From positions 10,478,001 to 10,542,000 of the forward strand of contig CM072553.1 of NCBI GenBank assembly GCA_036898215.1: a stretch of 64,000 nucleotides of DNA. The letters run 5' to 3'. The translations under genes and the position numbers were made by a program. The stretch comes from Platycarya strobilacea (taxonomy: Eukaryota; Streptophyta; Magnoliopsida; Fagales; Juglandaceae). The notes under the pieces were generated by a model, which did no database searches, was not told the DNA's origin, and worked only from the letters and a program-made list of their open reading frames with translations. Shown one piece after another: positions 12,101 to 25,950 of the stretch (its first letter is position 1; each line of letters opens with the position of its first letter).

Positions 12101-14542
12101 TATAATCTAAGCCCAAAAATCTGCAAAATCCATAACTTTGATTTGAGATTGATGTTCTTTCCTTATGAGGATAGCCCAACGAAGGAAAGCATCAAGACTA
12201 TATTATTTTGAAGAGGAGTTAGACGATGGGGGTTCTTTTTTCTTTGGGCAATCGAAGGGAGCAGCGACATCAAAGAGCACACTGGTTTTTGAGTTTTTTT
12301 CTTTCATGCGAATCTATTTCAATTTCTTGATGTTAACTCTTTGATTATATTTTTATTCAATTTTATTAAGAACTAATCTCCATTTTTAGGGCTACAACGT
12401 AGCCTAAGTATGATTTTATGAATCTTTCATTAATTGAACTAATTTAGTAGTTGTTTCATATTGTTGATTATTTCATTTTGGACTTAATTCTTGTGAATGA
12501 TTGATCAACATTTATATTATTTGAGATTCAATTTGAGACTGATAAATGATAATTGTTTCGGCTTATATTTGAGATACCATAAGGAATCCATAGGATAGTT
12601 TTATCTATGGACTTATAATCATTATGATAGTTTCTTTGTTTTTAATGAATTTTAACAGGTTTAGAGTTTTTAAGGAGATGTAAAAAATTTCTTGTTGAGA
12701 TATTTTATTAATGTTTGAGAATGATTAATGAATCAATTAGAGACTCAATTATCAATAATAGTAAATATTTGTAATTAGTCAAATTAGAAAATTTGCATAG
12801 GATTAATTATAGTGAATCAGAAACCTTAGAAATTTGTTTCCTTGATCTCATTCACTTTATTATTTATTACGACTTGTGCACTTGCGATTTAAACCTATAA
12901 TAATATTTTTCAAAATATTAAGATAATTGTTTAACATTCTCCCATAACAAGGGACCATCCTAAAAGTTTAAACCTTAGTTCATTTCCATTACAAGTAACG
13001 TGGTCCTCTAAAAAATGCATGACCTTTTTTTTTTATCTTTACATTTTTTCTTGCCTAGATTAAGAAACCTCTTTTTAGCTCCTTGGAGAGCTGTATAAAC
13101 TCAATGATAAGTTAGTCAGCATCTTCTAGTATATATACTAGGGAGGGCTTAAACAAGGTCTCAATTTTTTTCAGCACCTTCTTGACTGTTGGGGGTATCA
13201 ACCTCTTGCATTTTCCTATGTGTGATCTTTTATATCTTGTCACAATTTCTATCATTCTAAGTGGGAAATGCTAGTAAAAACTACCACAATAAGGTTTCAA
13301 GAAATCTTAGTAAGTAAACATACAATAAATAACATAAGTATATAATGGTAAACCATGAGATGAATACATAAACATGTACTTAACATAAAACTTGACATTT
13401 TTCAAAACTTGAAATGGAGATCCTTACACTTTTTAGAAAAAACATCTTTGACATCTTTTTCATGTTGATCATTACACATCATATCATATTATAATATATG
13501 AGCTCTTGACCTTACTCATTTATATAACCCATGGGCATACACATCACAGGTTTCTTATACACCGTGTGTTCCTACTTGTTATCGGATCATCCAACAGCCT
13601 GTACATCGTGGTGAATACGTCATAGCCATATACATTATAACACGATAGTACATTGTCAAGTTATTTGCCTTGTTCTTGGCACTCACTAGCGTTAGCTGCT
13701 ATCTTGCTCTAGCATCCTCTTTAAAAAATCTATTTGAGATACGTTAATAGTTCTTTGACAATCCAAGAGTCACCACTCCATTCTTATAGACTTTAGAGTG
13801 GACAGAGGAGTTTCACTAGGACATTTTTCTATCCGAGTATTTGAAGTCGTGATAAAACATGTACTGACTTTTCTTTTGAACAATATCATTTATCCAAATG
13901 CATGTGACATGAGACTTGAAATAATTTCCTTCATAAAACATGTGGATATATGAAAACTCATGACCTATGTATGCATGGAATCAAGTATAATATATTTAGG
14001 TTTATAGCTTGAAAATATTAGGACTTTCATATGCATAACATGTTGTGTAGGCAAACACTTAAAACATATCATGAATGGAACAACAATGATCAACCCAAAC
14101 ATATTAACATATACATGGCCGGAACTTACAAAGTTCACAAAGCATATAAAAATCACCTTTTGACATGAGCAAACCCGATTGACTTATAGATTATAAATCA
14201 TGGCAAAACATCATATAAAATCGAGCAAGTCATTAAGGGGATACATGTGATCATGCAAAAATCCTCATACAAACTAAAACAATATATTCATGTAATCAAG
14301 CTCTAGCTTAGTGACACTTGCCTTAATGGAACTTACTCGATTGGGCCTCACTTTGGGATATAAAGAGGATTTAGCTGGAGTTTCAATTTCTAACAAGTTC
14401 AAATTCATATTTTCTTGGCCAATGAAGTTACAAAGATATAAAAGAATACATTAAGGTATAATGATATGAATTTGAGTAGTTAATCACATGTGGAAGTGAT
14501 TTAATAAAATGATTAATCACTAGGACCCATTAGGATACAGAA
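9187..14542. other. Gene-poor intergenic DNA
   Basis: I see no supportable gene. A short imperfect repeat of 'ATGCAATTAGGCCATCCTGA' type lies at about 9440-9590. From roughly 13260 to 14400 the sequence has the look of old LTR material (runs similar in style to 4290-4350), but no ends can be set. Short ORFs at 11675-11875 and 13965-14156 lack any recognisable feature. Confidence 0.6.
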
Positions 14543-14733
14543 ACCATCTTAACTCATCGCATCATATTATTATAATTTTTTCAAATTTTTATACAAAATA
14601 TTTGAAATAATTCAAAATTTTCAAATTCTAAAACAAAAATAATATTAAAAATAATATTCTAATAATATTTTATTCAACTTTCAATTTTCATCTAAAACCA
14701 TCTCATCTCTTTTCACTATCCAAACAAGGCCTT
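14543..14733 (-). mobile_element. MITE-like element
   Basis: An AT-rich segment of about 190 bp runs from 'CATCTTAACTCATCGCATCAT' to 'CATCTCATCTCTTTTCACTATCCAAACAAGGCC'-type ends. It is related in inverse orientation to the element at 62212-62428. I associate this family with Fagales genomes. Exact ends and target duplication are not clear. Confidence 0.5.
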
Positions 14734-16790
14734 AAGTTAAAATCAAAGAATTAGGGTTTGGCATTTGGAGAAATCTTTTAGGATTTGGAGCTTCCACCAT
14801 GGTTTTGGGGTTTCAATTGAAGTTCAATGGTTTGAGGTTTCAATAGGTCTAAAACCCTCTTTAATTTTTCACAAAGTGCTTGGTTGAATGAAATAGTGTT
14901 TGATTAGGTGGCATGAGCATATTGATGGATTTTCTGTCTTTTCTTTCATATTCCTATCTCATAGTTCTTCTTAGTGATAAGTGTCCTACACTATTCATCA
15001 AGTATGCCTAAGATCTTGCCAAGTGTTTGCTAAAATTTCTCAAGATTGATTTGGACAATTCACATAGTGATTTAACAATTGACTAAACTAGGTGTCACAT
15101 GGCTTATCACAAATGTTACTATTCATTCCAAAAAAATGGAAATTAAATACACACTATAAAATCTAAAATAATCATATGAACCTAATGGTGTAATTTGTTT
15201 TGTAAAATTTTACTCTTAATCACCTTGGATACAGAAGGCATTTTTGAACACGTTTCATTTGGAAAATGAAAAATATTTTATTATACTATAAAATATTTAG
15301 ATATTCATCTAAGACTAATGGTGCACACCATTTCTCAATCTCATACTTTAAGTACCTCAAAGAAATAAACAACACTTTTGTCATAGGAGGAAGTAAAATA
15401 ACTATACTAACAAACTAAACCTTAAACAAGCGTTCAATTCGTGAAATATTTCGAGGACTTTCATGACATTCTTTAAATCTAAAAAGCAATTCATCTACTG
15501 AATTTCTGCATGCTGTTATGCTTTATTTTCATCTTGCTTTATCTCAGCGTAGTTCCACTTCTAGGGGTGTGTAGCATTTTTCTTTGAAAAACTCTTATTA
15601 GACTCGCATTTATTTTGATCATATCCACGACCATAGTTTCCATTATTGTGATGAAATAAAATTTCCTTCACTTCAAAGAGTTGAGTAGAATCAGTCGGAC
15701 AAGACTGAAGATTTTTCTTTAGCAACTTATTGTTTTATTGAACTAAAATTAAAAAAGATATTAGTTTATAACACTTAGAGAACTCTAGCACTAGATATTG
15801 CTACTACTGAAACACAATTAGCATGAATATGTTTAATATTCCATTTCAAACATATTCTTATCAGTAGCTTTTTCTCAATACAATTTCAATTATGAACTTG
15901 TTTTTTTAAGTATGGAGTTGTATATACTAATAATTTAACAACTTCATGTACATATAATTATAACGAGCTTTTCAAAGAATTATGATGTTCTGATACACAT
16001 ATATTTTCTTTAAACTATCCATATAATTGATGGATCTATAAATGTTAAGTACTAAGTAATCCGATTTTCATATGGATGGTGGCGAGACAAAATTATTGCT
16101 TTATTGTGATCTTGGAGGGATGCTCATTTCCTTAATAGCATTTCAAAGATTTATTTATTAAGAAGAATTTCAGCATCAATAATCCATGATAACTAATTAT
16201 TATAAAAACTATTAAGGAAAGTATATTTAAATTTTGTAAGATTTGACATGACCTATAACATATATATTAAGTACTAAATGAGAAAGAAATATTTAAAATC
16301 GAACTAACATGCGTAAGGCAATAATATTCATCAATTAATATGATAATATCATACTCTATATAATATCACATAGATCATAACAAGATTTTATAAAATTATT
16401 TATATCACAACAAGAAGATATAATATTTATAAAAGAAAAACTTACAGTAGCCAAAAATTATTTTTCAAGTATCTTGACAAAGATGAAAAAAGAAGAAGAA
16501 GAAACTATAATCTCGTATTGATAACATATTGTAAAATTAAAAAGAAATAACAAGAGAATAGAAAAATTGCAATATAAAATTTCCTCATTAAAATGATCAT
16601 CAAAATACATTTTTATAGACATAATAGTATGATAAAGAATATGAAATGATAATATATAAAATAACACGTTACATTAAATGAATTTAAAATTTTCTAAAAG
16701 TTTATACGAATGACCAGTTCCAAATGGAATTTACATTATCATGCACAAGTTCAAGTATTGATGATGACTTTTTTGAATGTTTTTCCGAGC
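14734..16790. other. Intergenic DNA upstream of DCL2
   Basis: This is AT-rich sequence without a supportable coding region. The only ORF of note (16458-16667, minus) is low-complexity and hydrophobic by composition. Distal DCL2 promoter elements could lie here, but none can be assigned from sequence alone. Confidence 0.5.
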
Positions 16791-16791
16791 C

Positions 16792-16894
16792 TTGGGCAAG
16801 AAGTTCCTTTTCCTATCAGTTTTGGAATTATTGTTATTATTATCATTATTCAATCCTTAGGCAAGAAGGCTTTCCTCAGCAGTTTTGGAATTTT
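16792..16894 (+). repeat. Direct duplication in the DCL2 promoter
   Basis: Two imperfect 40-bp copies occur at 16792-16832 and 16855-16894, each with CCTTRGGCAAGAAG followed by CAGTTTTGGAATT. A TTATTATTATCATTATT spacer separates them. They lie 60-160 bp upstream of the TATA-like site. Confidence 0.7.
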
Positions 16895-16904
16895 GGACGC
16901 TTTT

Positions 16905-17242
16905 TCCCGACACTCATCACGAGCTTCTCCATGCTCTCGTAGCCGTGTGTGTATAACATAGTGCTGCGGCTCCTGCTTTCTCTCCGCCACATTTGTTTGT
17001 CGAAGCTCTTTTAGATTCTTCCCACCCATTCCCGTACAGTTTGGAACTCTCGTTTTTACTCTCTTTCTCTCTCAACCACTCTTTGCTTCAACTAGTATGG
17101 GTTTTCATATACATTGATTTTTATCTCTCTTTTATTTCTAGAGTCTTTGGAGAATTGGGCTTTGGATTTCAATTGCTTTTTATTTGAGATTAACTGGTTC
17201 TGTACTGATGGATGGTGGTGTAGAGAGCGTAACAGAGAAGAC
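16905..17242 (+). promoter_or_regulatory. DCL2: DCL2 core promoter and 5' leader
   Basis: A TATA-like stretch (GTATAACATA, 16951-16960) precedes a pyrimidine-rich leader (CTTTCTCTCC, TTTTACTCTCTTTCTCTCTC) and the start codon at 17243. The block at about 16905-16985 is conserved upstream of the partial DCL2 copy (62960-63045), including CTCGTAG..TGTGTATAACATA. That supports its being promoter-proximal. The transcription start is not known; the leader would be about 260 nt. ATGs at 17098 and 17206 precede the DCL2 start and could act as upstream ORFs. Confidence 0.55.
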
Positions 17243-20200
17243 ATGGAACCGGTTACTATGGAAAGAGGAGAACCCACTCAACTATCTGTTGATCGTCTCC
17301 CATTTGCCAGAAGGTAATTCCTCAATTTTCTTGCATATTGTTTGGTTGACGAGAAAATGAAGGAAAATAAGAGCAGGAAAATCAAACATCTATTTTACTA
17401 AATCTTCTCATCACCCAGTTAAATGGGTTCAAATTCCTTCTCTTTTTTTTTTTCTTTTCTTGATAAAATTTTTAAATGTCGCAGTTGTTTCAGTTAACTG
17501 TTGTTCGTCATTTTCTTTTGCATTATTTCGTGATTGAAATGCCACCAAGAGTTTCTAAACGTGCTACGGTTTTGATGTTTTCCTGTTATGTGGGCGGGTT
17601 TTGTTCATAAAAGTAAATTTCGACGAAGTTCATACTGGAAGGAAATATAAAATATAACAAAATTTGAGATGAAGAAGAGAGAATGAGGGAGAAATATTTT
17701 GAGGGCTACATTTTTACCATGCTCAAGTATGATTGAATACAAAACATAAGTCCACAGGAAACTTACATGAAAATGAGATAAGATAGATATTATGATCATT
17801 AGAAAAATAAAATCACTTGATTTTATATTATGTAAATCAAATCACTTGAATAGGATAATGTCAAATTAGATTTTTGATTTGACATTATCTCTAATATCCC
17901 CAACTCAAGGTAGTTTTCATATCCTTTGATTGATCGCTGATGAGATGATGAAAGTGGTTGTATTGATGGAGGTGACCGGTAGCTGGAACATCAAATCAGG
18001 AGTTATATGTGTTGATAATGTGCCAAAGGTTTTTTTTATAAGTAAATGTTGCATTAATAGAAAAGATATAACCTAAGAACACAAAATGGTATACAAGAGA
18101 AAACACATATTTAGGATGTAGAAAAGGAAACACGAAAATCATGTAGAACTAGACCATTAGAATCTATAGCTATGGCCCATAGGAATAACGTTCTAACAAA
18201 AAGAGATCTAAGATCCTCAAAATATCGCTCCTTGTTAGCAATTTGACAAAGCTAACAAAACGCTAACAACAGAAATAAAAGGCCTAAGATGACCCCGGTC
18301 AACTATACGACCAAAAATAGAAGGCCTAAGATGGGTATGATGGTTTAATTAATGCTCACAACAGACGTTAAAGAAGAATTGGACTAACAAAGAACCAAAT
18401 GATAATGACTCACAACTAATAAAGATACTCCAAAGGCTTTCATTTGAGACAAAATATGGCTGAATGGTGATGAAGATCCTACGAAAGAGTTAAAGCAAGT
18501 TGAACAATTGAACAAAAGGAAAAATATTCAGTAGGATCGAGCCTAATGTTAACCGAGGTCTTTGATACCATGAAAGAAAATATAAAATATAATAGAAATT
18601 AAGATGGAGAGGAGAGGAGGATGAGAGATTTTGAAGGCTATATCTTTACAGTTATCAAGTGTAATTGAATACGAATGTGTAGGTCCCCATTTATAGGGAA
18701 ACTACATCAGGATGAGATAAGTTGTATCACTGAACTAGCATGCTAAGGCAATGCTCTTGTATATGTCCTGTATACCTGGGCTTTTTCCTGTTTGTATGAT
18801 CGATAAAATTTGTTTGCCGATAAAAAAAATGAAGATGTGATAAGGTAAATATTATGATCATTATGAAAATCCAATCACTTGATTTGATATTATGAAAATC
18901 AAATCACTTGAATAGGATAATACCAAATCAAATTTTTTATTTGATATTATCTCTAACAAGTGGGGTATGTTGTTGTTGTTGCAGTTATCAGCTTGAAGCA
19001 CTGGAGATAGCAATCAAGCAGAACACTGTAGTGTTCTTGGAGACTGGCTCCGGCAAGACTCTTATTGCCATCATGCTTCTGCGGAGTTATGCCTATCTTC
19101 TCCGCAAGCCTTCACATTTCATTGCTGTCTTCTTAGTTCCCCAAGTTGTCTTGGTTTCTCAAGTATGGCAAATGCTACCTCCATCTCTTTCTCTTCATGC
19201 ATTCATACGCATCTATGCCTTATGCATTGCTTATGCATGTACGATGAATATATTCATTAAAGTTCTTGCGTTTCCATGCAATTCATCAAATTTATATTCT
19301 ATTTTTTAAGCCTGAGATGGTATTTTTGAGCTGCTAGATGTGGGTGATGATAAAATAAGCATTGCATTTTTCTAATTATAAAAATATTTAGCACTGCAGC
19401 TTCTATTTTATTTTCATTTTTAATGCGGGGTAGTGTTGCAAGAAAACTTAAAAGCTATTTAATCTGGTTGTAGAAAACTTGGAAATTCTGAATTTTGCGA
19501 AGCATTTGAAATCATCAAAATTGGGTTTTAGAATTAAATGTAGAAGTGTCTTTAGGCTTCCTATTCAAGTTTTAGCAGGAAATGAAGTTAGACATGGGTA
19601 TGGAAGTGAAAGTTTGAAATTTCTTACTTCTTATTGACATGGATAGCAAATTCTGGACTTACTAGACACTGGCTGTTGTGATAAAAGCTGAATTCATTGT
19701 TCTAATTTTATGTTTTTGCTTCTTCTCTTGTGTTATTAGCAAGCTGAAGCTGTGAAAATGCACACTGACTTGAATGTGGGCATGTATTGTGGAGAAATGG
19801 GAGTTGACTTTTGGGATGCTGCTATGTGGAAGCAACAAATAGCAAAACATGAGGTAGGTATTTTTCACATATAATTCAATCAGACAAAAGAATTTTTTTT
19901 TTTGATATGTAAAATATCTTATTACTAAAAGAAATAACGTTACAGCCAGTTACAAAATGAAACTCCCATGCCCTCTTAAGTAGGGGCATTAGAGACAAGG
20001 AAATCGTGTAGGTCCATGCCATTAAAATCCACGGCAATGGACCATGTACAAAGAGTTCTAAAGAAAAAAATTTTAAGCTCTTCTATAGTTCTCTCCATGT
20101 CTTCGAAGGTCCGCTCATTCCGCTCTTGCCATAAGCATCACATTATGCAGATAGGGATCATCTTCCAAAGGGCCTTGATATGTCTTGTGTCCCGAATCGA

Positions 20201-23200
20201 TGGCCAGCCTTTCATAGTATCCAAGAGTTTTTCATGTCATAGAAATAAGAAACAAAAAACTTGAACTCAAATTGAGATGTAGTAGACTTGGAAACTGAAA
20301 ATATTAAGCATATCAAAATGGATAGAACAAAATGAAGCAGATTCTTAGATCGCATAAGCACACATGATTTTTCTTTCATCTATGTGTGCTTATGTGATCT
20401 AAGAATCTGCTTCATTTTGTTCTATACATTTTGATATGCTTAATATTCTCAGTTTCCAAGTCTACTACATCTCAATTTGAGTTCAAGATTTTTGTTTCTT
20501 ATTTCTATGACGTGAAAAACTCTTTTGCACAAGCATGTATTTTACCAATATCTAGAAAATTCAGGATGGTGGACCCTGACAACCAGAATGTTGAAGTCAT
20601 AAGAACATTTATTTTCTTAAACATTTATTTTCATAAACATTTATTGACGTGGTGCCAATAATTGTGGTTGATAATTTCATTTCCTGCTTACCAACTTCTA
20701 TGATAAATATTTTGTTCTTCACATAAAGGTGCTCCAACACTAAAGAATTTTGGTCAATCTAGTTTTAATTTTCATGTATTTACTAGACACAGCATGTACT
20801 CAGTGCCACAATGATCTTTGTATTGAATTGTATCTGCCCCCACAAACAACGGGTGGAAAATGGGATCATGAGCCCAATTTCATGTTGGTGTGTTTATTAT
20901 ATTTACCTATAAATAATACTAAATTAACTGTAATTAGATAATTTCTTATTTTTCTTTTCAGGTGCTTGTGATGACACCTGCAATTTTGCTTACTTGCTTG
21001 ATGCATAGCTTTTTCAAACTAAGCATGATAAAGGTTTTAATAGTTGATGAATGCCACCATGCCAGGGGCAAACACCCTTATGCTTGCATTATGACAGTAA
21101 GTTGCATGTACCTTTTTCCTTCCTGTATTGCCGGTCCATCTTGAGCTCGTTATAATGCTTGCCCATTTTCCTTCAAAAGATACTTATTCAGTATACAGTT
21201 CTCTAGTAAAATAGGCTTGACTATCTTACTTTGCAGGGATAATGTTATCTCGGACCTATGAAACTTACTTATCATAAGCAAATGTTATCTCGGACCTATG
21301 AAACTTGCTTGTCAAAAACAAATGTTATCTCAAACCTATGAAACCGTTCTAACTACATGTAACAAAATTCTATCTCCAATTTTATTCCATGTTGGAAAAG
21401 GCCTTTTGTGATCCATTACTTGACATGTCAAAAGATGCAGAAGCCGTTTATCATGCTTAACACTGAAACAGAGAGAAAATTACGTCTGGAAGACTTCTTT
21501 AGTTTCTTGTGGCACATAAGGGGTTTCATTTGAATTTCTGTTTGTTAATCTTACATGTATCTGTATTCTAAACCATCTAGGTTGTTAGATTTTGAATATC
21601 AATATGTCCGATCAAGTGGATTAATATTTTTGGTGGCTTATGTCAAATCAATAGCCAGAGCCAAAGCTGTGGCCAGATATGTAAGATTTTGGATTGTGTC
21701 TTTTGAAGGTTTGTGCATGGATTGGTTTTTGCTGCATCCTGGTTTTGTTACCTTTCCAACCACTTCTTTAACAATATTATAGATGTCCAAAAAGAGATCT
21801 GTATGGAAATTTCATTTTCGACGTCACAATGTGTTTGCAATGGAATGCATGATACTTAAAGGGTTTTATACAACGCATGCAACCGATGGAGGTTATTGTA
21901 TTGACGTTGCCATTGCTTTTAGAGTGATTGATTGATCATGTGCAATTATACAGCTGGGAGTTCATGTATCATCGTTATTGCTTATTAACAATGTATTTAT
22001 TGCCCATTAAATGTGTGCCCTTGTTGTTATTAAAGCATCTGGACTGCATTTGTAGGAGTTCTATCACCGTCAGCTAAGTTCTGCTGGATCCAAACTTCCT
22101 AGAATATTTGGGATGACCGCTTCCCCCATAAAGACAAAGAGTATGATAACAGCTTATATTAAGTGCAAATTTATTCCTTGTTTGGTGATGAATATCAATC
22201 TTTTGGTTTTTAACCTTTTTCTTCTATTAATAAATGTAGGTGGAGTCTCAGAATTATCTTTCTGGGAAAAGATTCAGGAGCTTGAGACCATGATGAATTC
22301 GAAGGTTGCCTCTGTTGTGTATAATTTTTTCCTCTCTGTGTGAGTTTGTGTGTGTTGTCTTGTTCATTACCTGGTTATCATATTGATTTCACGGGCGAAT
22401 AATTGATCGACGGCTGTTTTCTTTTCCTGTTGGTTTAAGGTGTATACTTGTGCTAGCGAATCTGAGCTTGCTCAGTTTATACCATTTTCGACTCCGAAGT
22501 TCAAATTTTATATGCACAAGGAAATTCCATGTATTTTATATGAGGGTCTAGCTGGTGAATTGCAGAGTTTAAAAGAAAAGGTGAGCACATTTTATTCATG
22601 TTTTGTGCAATAATATCATAGTCTATCTACTTGAAATGTTCTAAAATGGATTAATATGATTCTCGAGTTTCATCCCAATTTAGTTAGGCTCAATAATGAC
22701 AGGGTTGAGGTTTTAAGTAGTTAGACAATTTTTTGTTCTTTTTTTATAAGTAAGAAGAGTTTATTAATCCACATAATTAGGCAAAGCTCAAGTACACAAG
22801 AAGTCTACAATTAAGTTGGTAGACAATTCAGTGTCAGAAATTACCTCCCTAGGTGTTATGTTATGCTTGAAATCCCTTCTCTTCAAAATTATTGTTTTTT
22901 TCCTCCATTTTTTGTGATATAATTGTTTTATATTTGTCAATTGTGATGTTGTTAGATCAACTTGTAAATTCTAAATGTTTTAAATTGAAAGGAATAGTTT
23001 GCTTCATTGAGAGTACTAACAGTTGGGTTGGTTCTTCTCAGCATGAACTCTCTATGAAAAAGTATGATTTTAAAGAATCTACAGCAGATTCTACAAGCAG
23101 AAAGCTATCAAAGATTTTTTCAGCTTTATTATTCTGTTTGGATGAACTAGGAGTTTGGCTGGGTCTAAAGGTAATCGTTGATCAGTCTATGTTTGTTTTG

Positions 23201-25906
23201 GTTTGACTCTATTTGACAATGACAATGTCTTAAAAACATCAAACTGTTTGTGGATATTTGTAACAGGCCGCACAGTCCTTTTCCTGCAACAATACTGACT
23301 TGTGTGATGAACCTGACTCAATTTCATGGGATAAACTGGATGTGTTTGGGGAGACAATTGTTAAAAATTTCAGTTTGGATGCCTTCCACACATTTTCCTC
23401 ATACATTCCATCAGGTACTTCAATTTGGAAGAAATGCTGTTGATTTGTATTTCTTTTTGTTGATTACATTCTTTCCTTTGTATCATATATTCAGGTCCAG
23501 ACTGGTCTATTGGTGATAACATTAAAGGGAATATGGATGAAGGCCTTATTACTTCAAAAGTTGTGTGTCTCATTGAATCTCTTCTTGATTACAGGTTAGC
23601 ATGTTGTGCAACATCGGTATCTTTCTGAAACCTGATAAATATCATTTGGTATCTTCTAATATTGTCTAGACTTGCTCATTGAAAAGATAAGATCTAGACT
23701 CTGGGTCTTCAATTAGCACTCTCAATACCTGAAAGACTCCAAGTATTTGTTCCTGTATTAGTAGGGAGCATTATGGGAAATGTTGATGACACTAATCACT
23801 TCTTATGAAGCGGTGCATGTTGTCATAAATTCTTTGTAGAACATTGCTCATTCATAAATCCTTAAATGTTAATTTTAGAGAAGCAATGTTTTGACAAGAG
23901 TTTGGAACTTCCAATTTTATATTGTTTTATATTGTTTTTGGTTCAACTTGTACTAGTAATTGAAGTGTTCATTCCCAAAATTTCAATGTTTGGTGTGAAA
24001 CAGGGATTTAAAAGACATTAGATGTATAGTCTTTGTGGAAAGGATTGTCACAGCCATTGTACTAAATTCTCTGTTGAACGAGTTTCTTCCAAAATACAGC
24101 AGCTGGAAGTCTAAATACATTGCAGGGAATAACTCTGGGTTGCAGTCCCAGACAAGGAAAAAGCAAAATGAAATTGTGCGAGAATTTCGTGAAGGCATGG
24201 TATGCTTCTTCTTCTTTTTCCCATCCACTTAGTTTTTCACCAACTTGTTTATCTCTGACTTTTTTTTATCAATTGTGGGTGTGAAATGTGTTCACAGGTG
24301 AACATAATTGTTGCGACGTCAATTCTTGAAGAGGGACTAGATATTCAAAAATGCAACTTGGTTATTAGATTCGACCCATCTTCCACTCTTTGTAGTTTCA
24401 TACAGTCCCGAGGTCGTGCTAGAATGCAAAATTCAGATTACATATTAATGGTCAATAGGTAACATTCCTTTTAATAATTTTGATGACACCTTTTGAATCT
24501 GGTTCATTCAGGGGCATGGCTATGAAAACATATCCTGAGACTTTCTTATCTCTATATTGTTTCCAATCCAAGTTTCTGATGCTTCTTTAAAATGGTTCTG
24601 GTGGTTTTTCTATCCCTAAACTCTCCTGATTCAGGGTATGTTGGATGTAAGATTTTATTTGAAATTCTGAAATATGGGATGAAACTTTAGATACTGGTTT
24701 TTATGCAGTTTGGTGAAAGTGGTAAGACCCATTATGAATATGTTTGAATTGAGAAAGTTTTGAGAAAACTTTACATATCGATTTGAAAATGTTGTGAGGC
24801 TCGATGTTTCTTCCTAGAAACTAAATGCCGAGCTGACTTGTGTAAAACATATGATGCGCTTGATATGTAATATTGTCTTTTTTATATTCTACAGTGAAGA
24901 TATTGCTACTCGGTCTCGACTGGAAAAATATCTTGCTAGTGGAGATATTATGAGGAAGGCATCCTTAAATCATGCTTTGCTGCCTTGCTCACCTCTTCAA
25001 AGTGATTTAATTGGCGAGAAATTTTATAGTGTTGCAAGCACTGGAGCGACTGTGACTCTTACTTCTAGTGTCAGTCTAATATTCTTCTATTGCTCACGAC
25101 TCCCTTCAGATTGGTTAGTTATTCCTCATCAACAACCTTTATTTTCTCATGCTACTATCTATGTTTTCATTAACGTATTAACTTCAAACTTTCTGGGTAT
25201 TTGACCTGATGTCTTGGATTTATTTTCTTAGCTATTATAAACCGGCTCCAAGCTGGGATCAGAAGACTTGTACTTTACGTCTACCCAAGAGCTGTCCCTT
25301 ACAAAATGTTGTCGTACAAGGAAACGTGAATGCTAAAATTATGAAGCAAACTGCCTGCCTTGAAGCATGCAAGAAACTTCATGAAATTGGCGCCTTGACA
25401 GATAATCTTGTTCCAGATATTCTTGTGGAAGAAGCTGAGGCTCAAGAAAGGGGTAAAATTATTGTCTTGTGGGCCTTTGTTTCTACATGCATTGTTCTTT
25501 TTCCATTTTATACTTGCAATGTCATATGTAAGAAAGGAAAAATTATATGTACCTTCTGTTTTATCCCCATTTAATTTTAAACGTTTTTAAGATAATCACT
25601 TATACTTTATCTCGAACGGTTAAATGTCCAGGGAATGAACCTTATATTGATGCGCAACCCAGTTACTTCCCACCTGAGCTGGTCGGTCATCTTCCAAAGA
25701 ATTCGAATATATTGTATCATTGCTACTTAGTGGAGCTGGAGCAGAAATTTGTTTACGATATTCTAGTTCACGATATTGTGCTTGTCCTGAGAAGTAAGCT
25801 AGAATCTGATATTGGAAGCTTGCATTTTGACTTGGATGTTGACAGGGGTAGTTTGACGGTGAATTTTAAATATGTAGGAGTGATTCATCTTAGCATGGAT
25901 CAGGTC

Positions 25907-25950
<44 letters not shown>

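Larger units (their letters stand above)
17636..18958 (-). mobile_element. Small Copia/TRIM-like LTR element in DCL2 intron 1
   Basis: Two related terminal repeats, about 17636-17896 and 18571-18958, have TG...TA and TG...CA ends on the plus strand (TGGAAGGAAATATAAAAT and TGAAAGAAAATATAAAAT; ends ATTATCTCTAATA and ATTATCTCTAACA). On the minus strand the right repeat is followed by TGGTATCAAAGACC, a tRNA-Met-type primer site as in Copia elements, and the left repeat is preceded by the purine-rich TTGAGTTGGGGA. The 670-bp interior has no coding capacity. No target duplication is seen. Confidence 0.65.

Noticed and set aside
20223..20524. Conventional microRNA precursor
   Set aside because: The arms are far longer and more perfect than a mature plant MIR gene; a young inverted duplication or MITE is the safer description without small RNA data.
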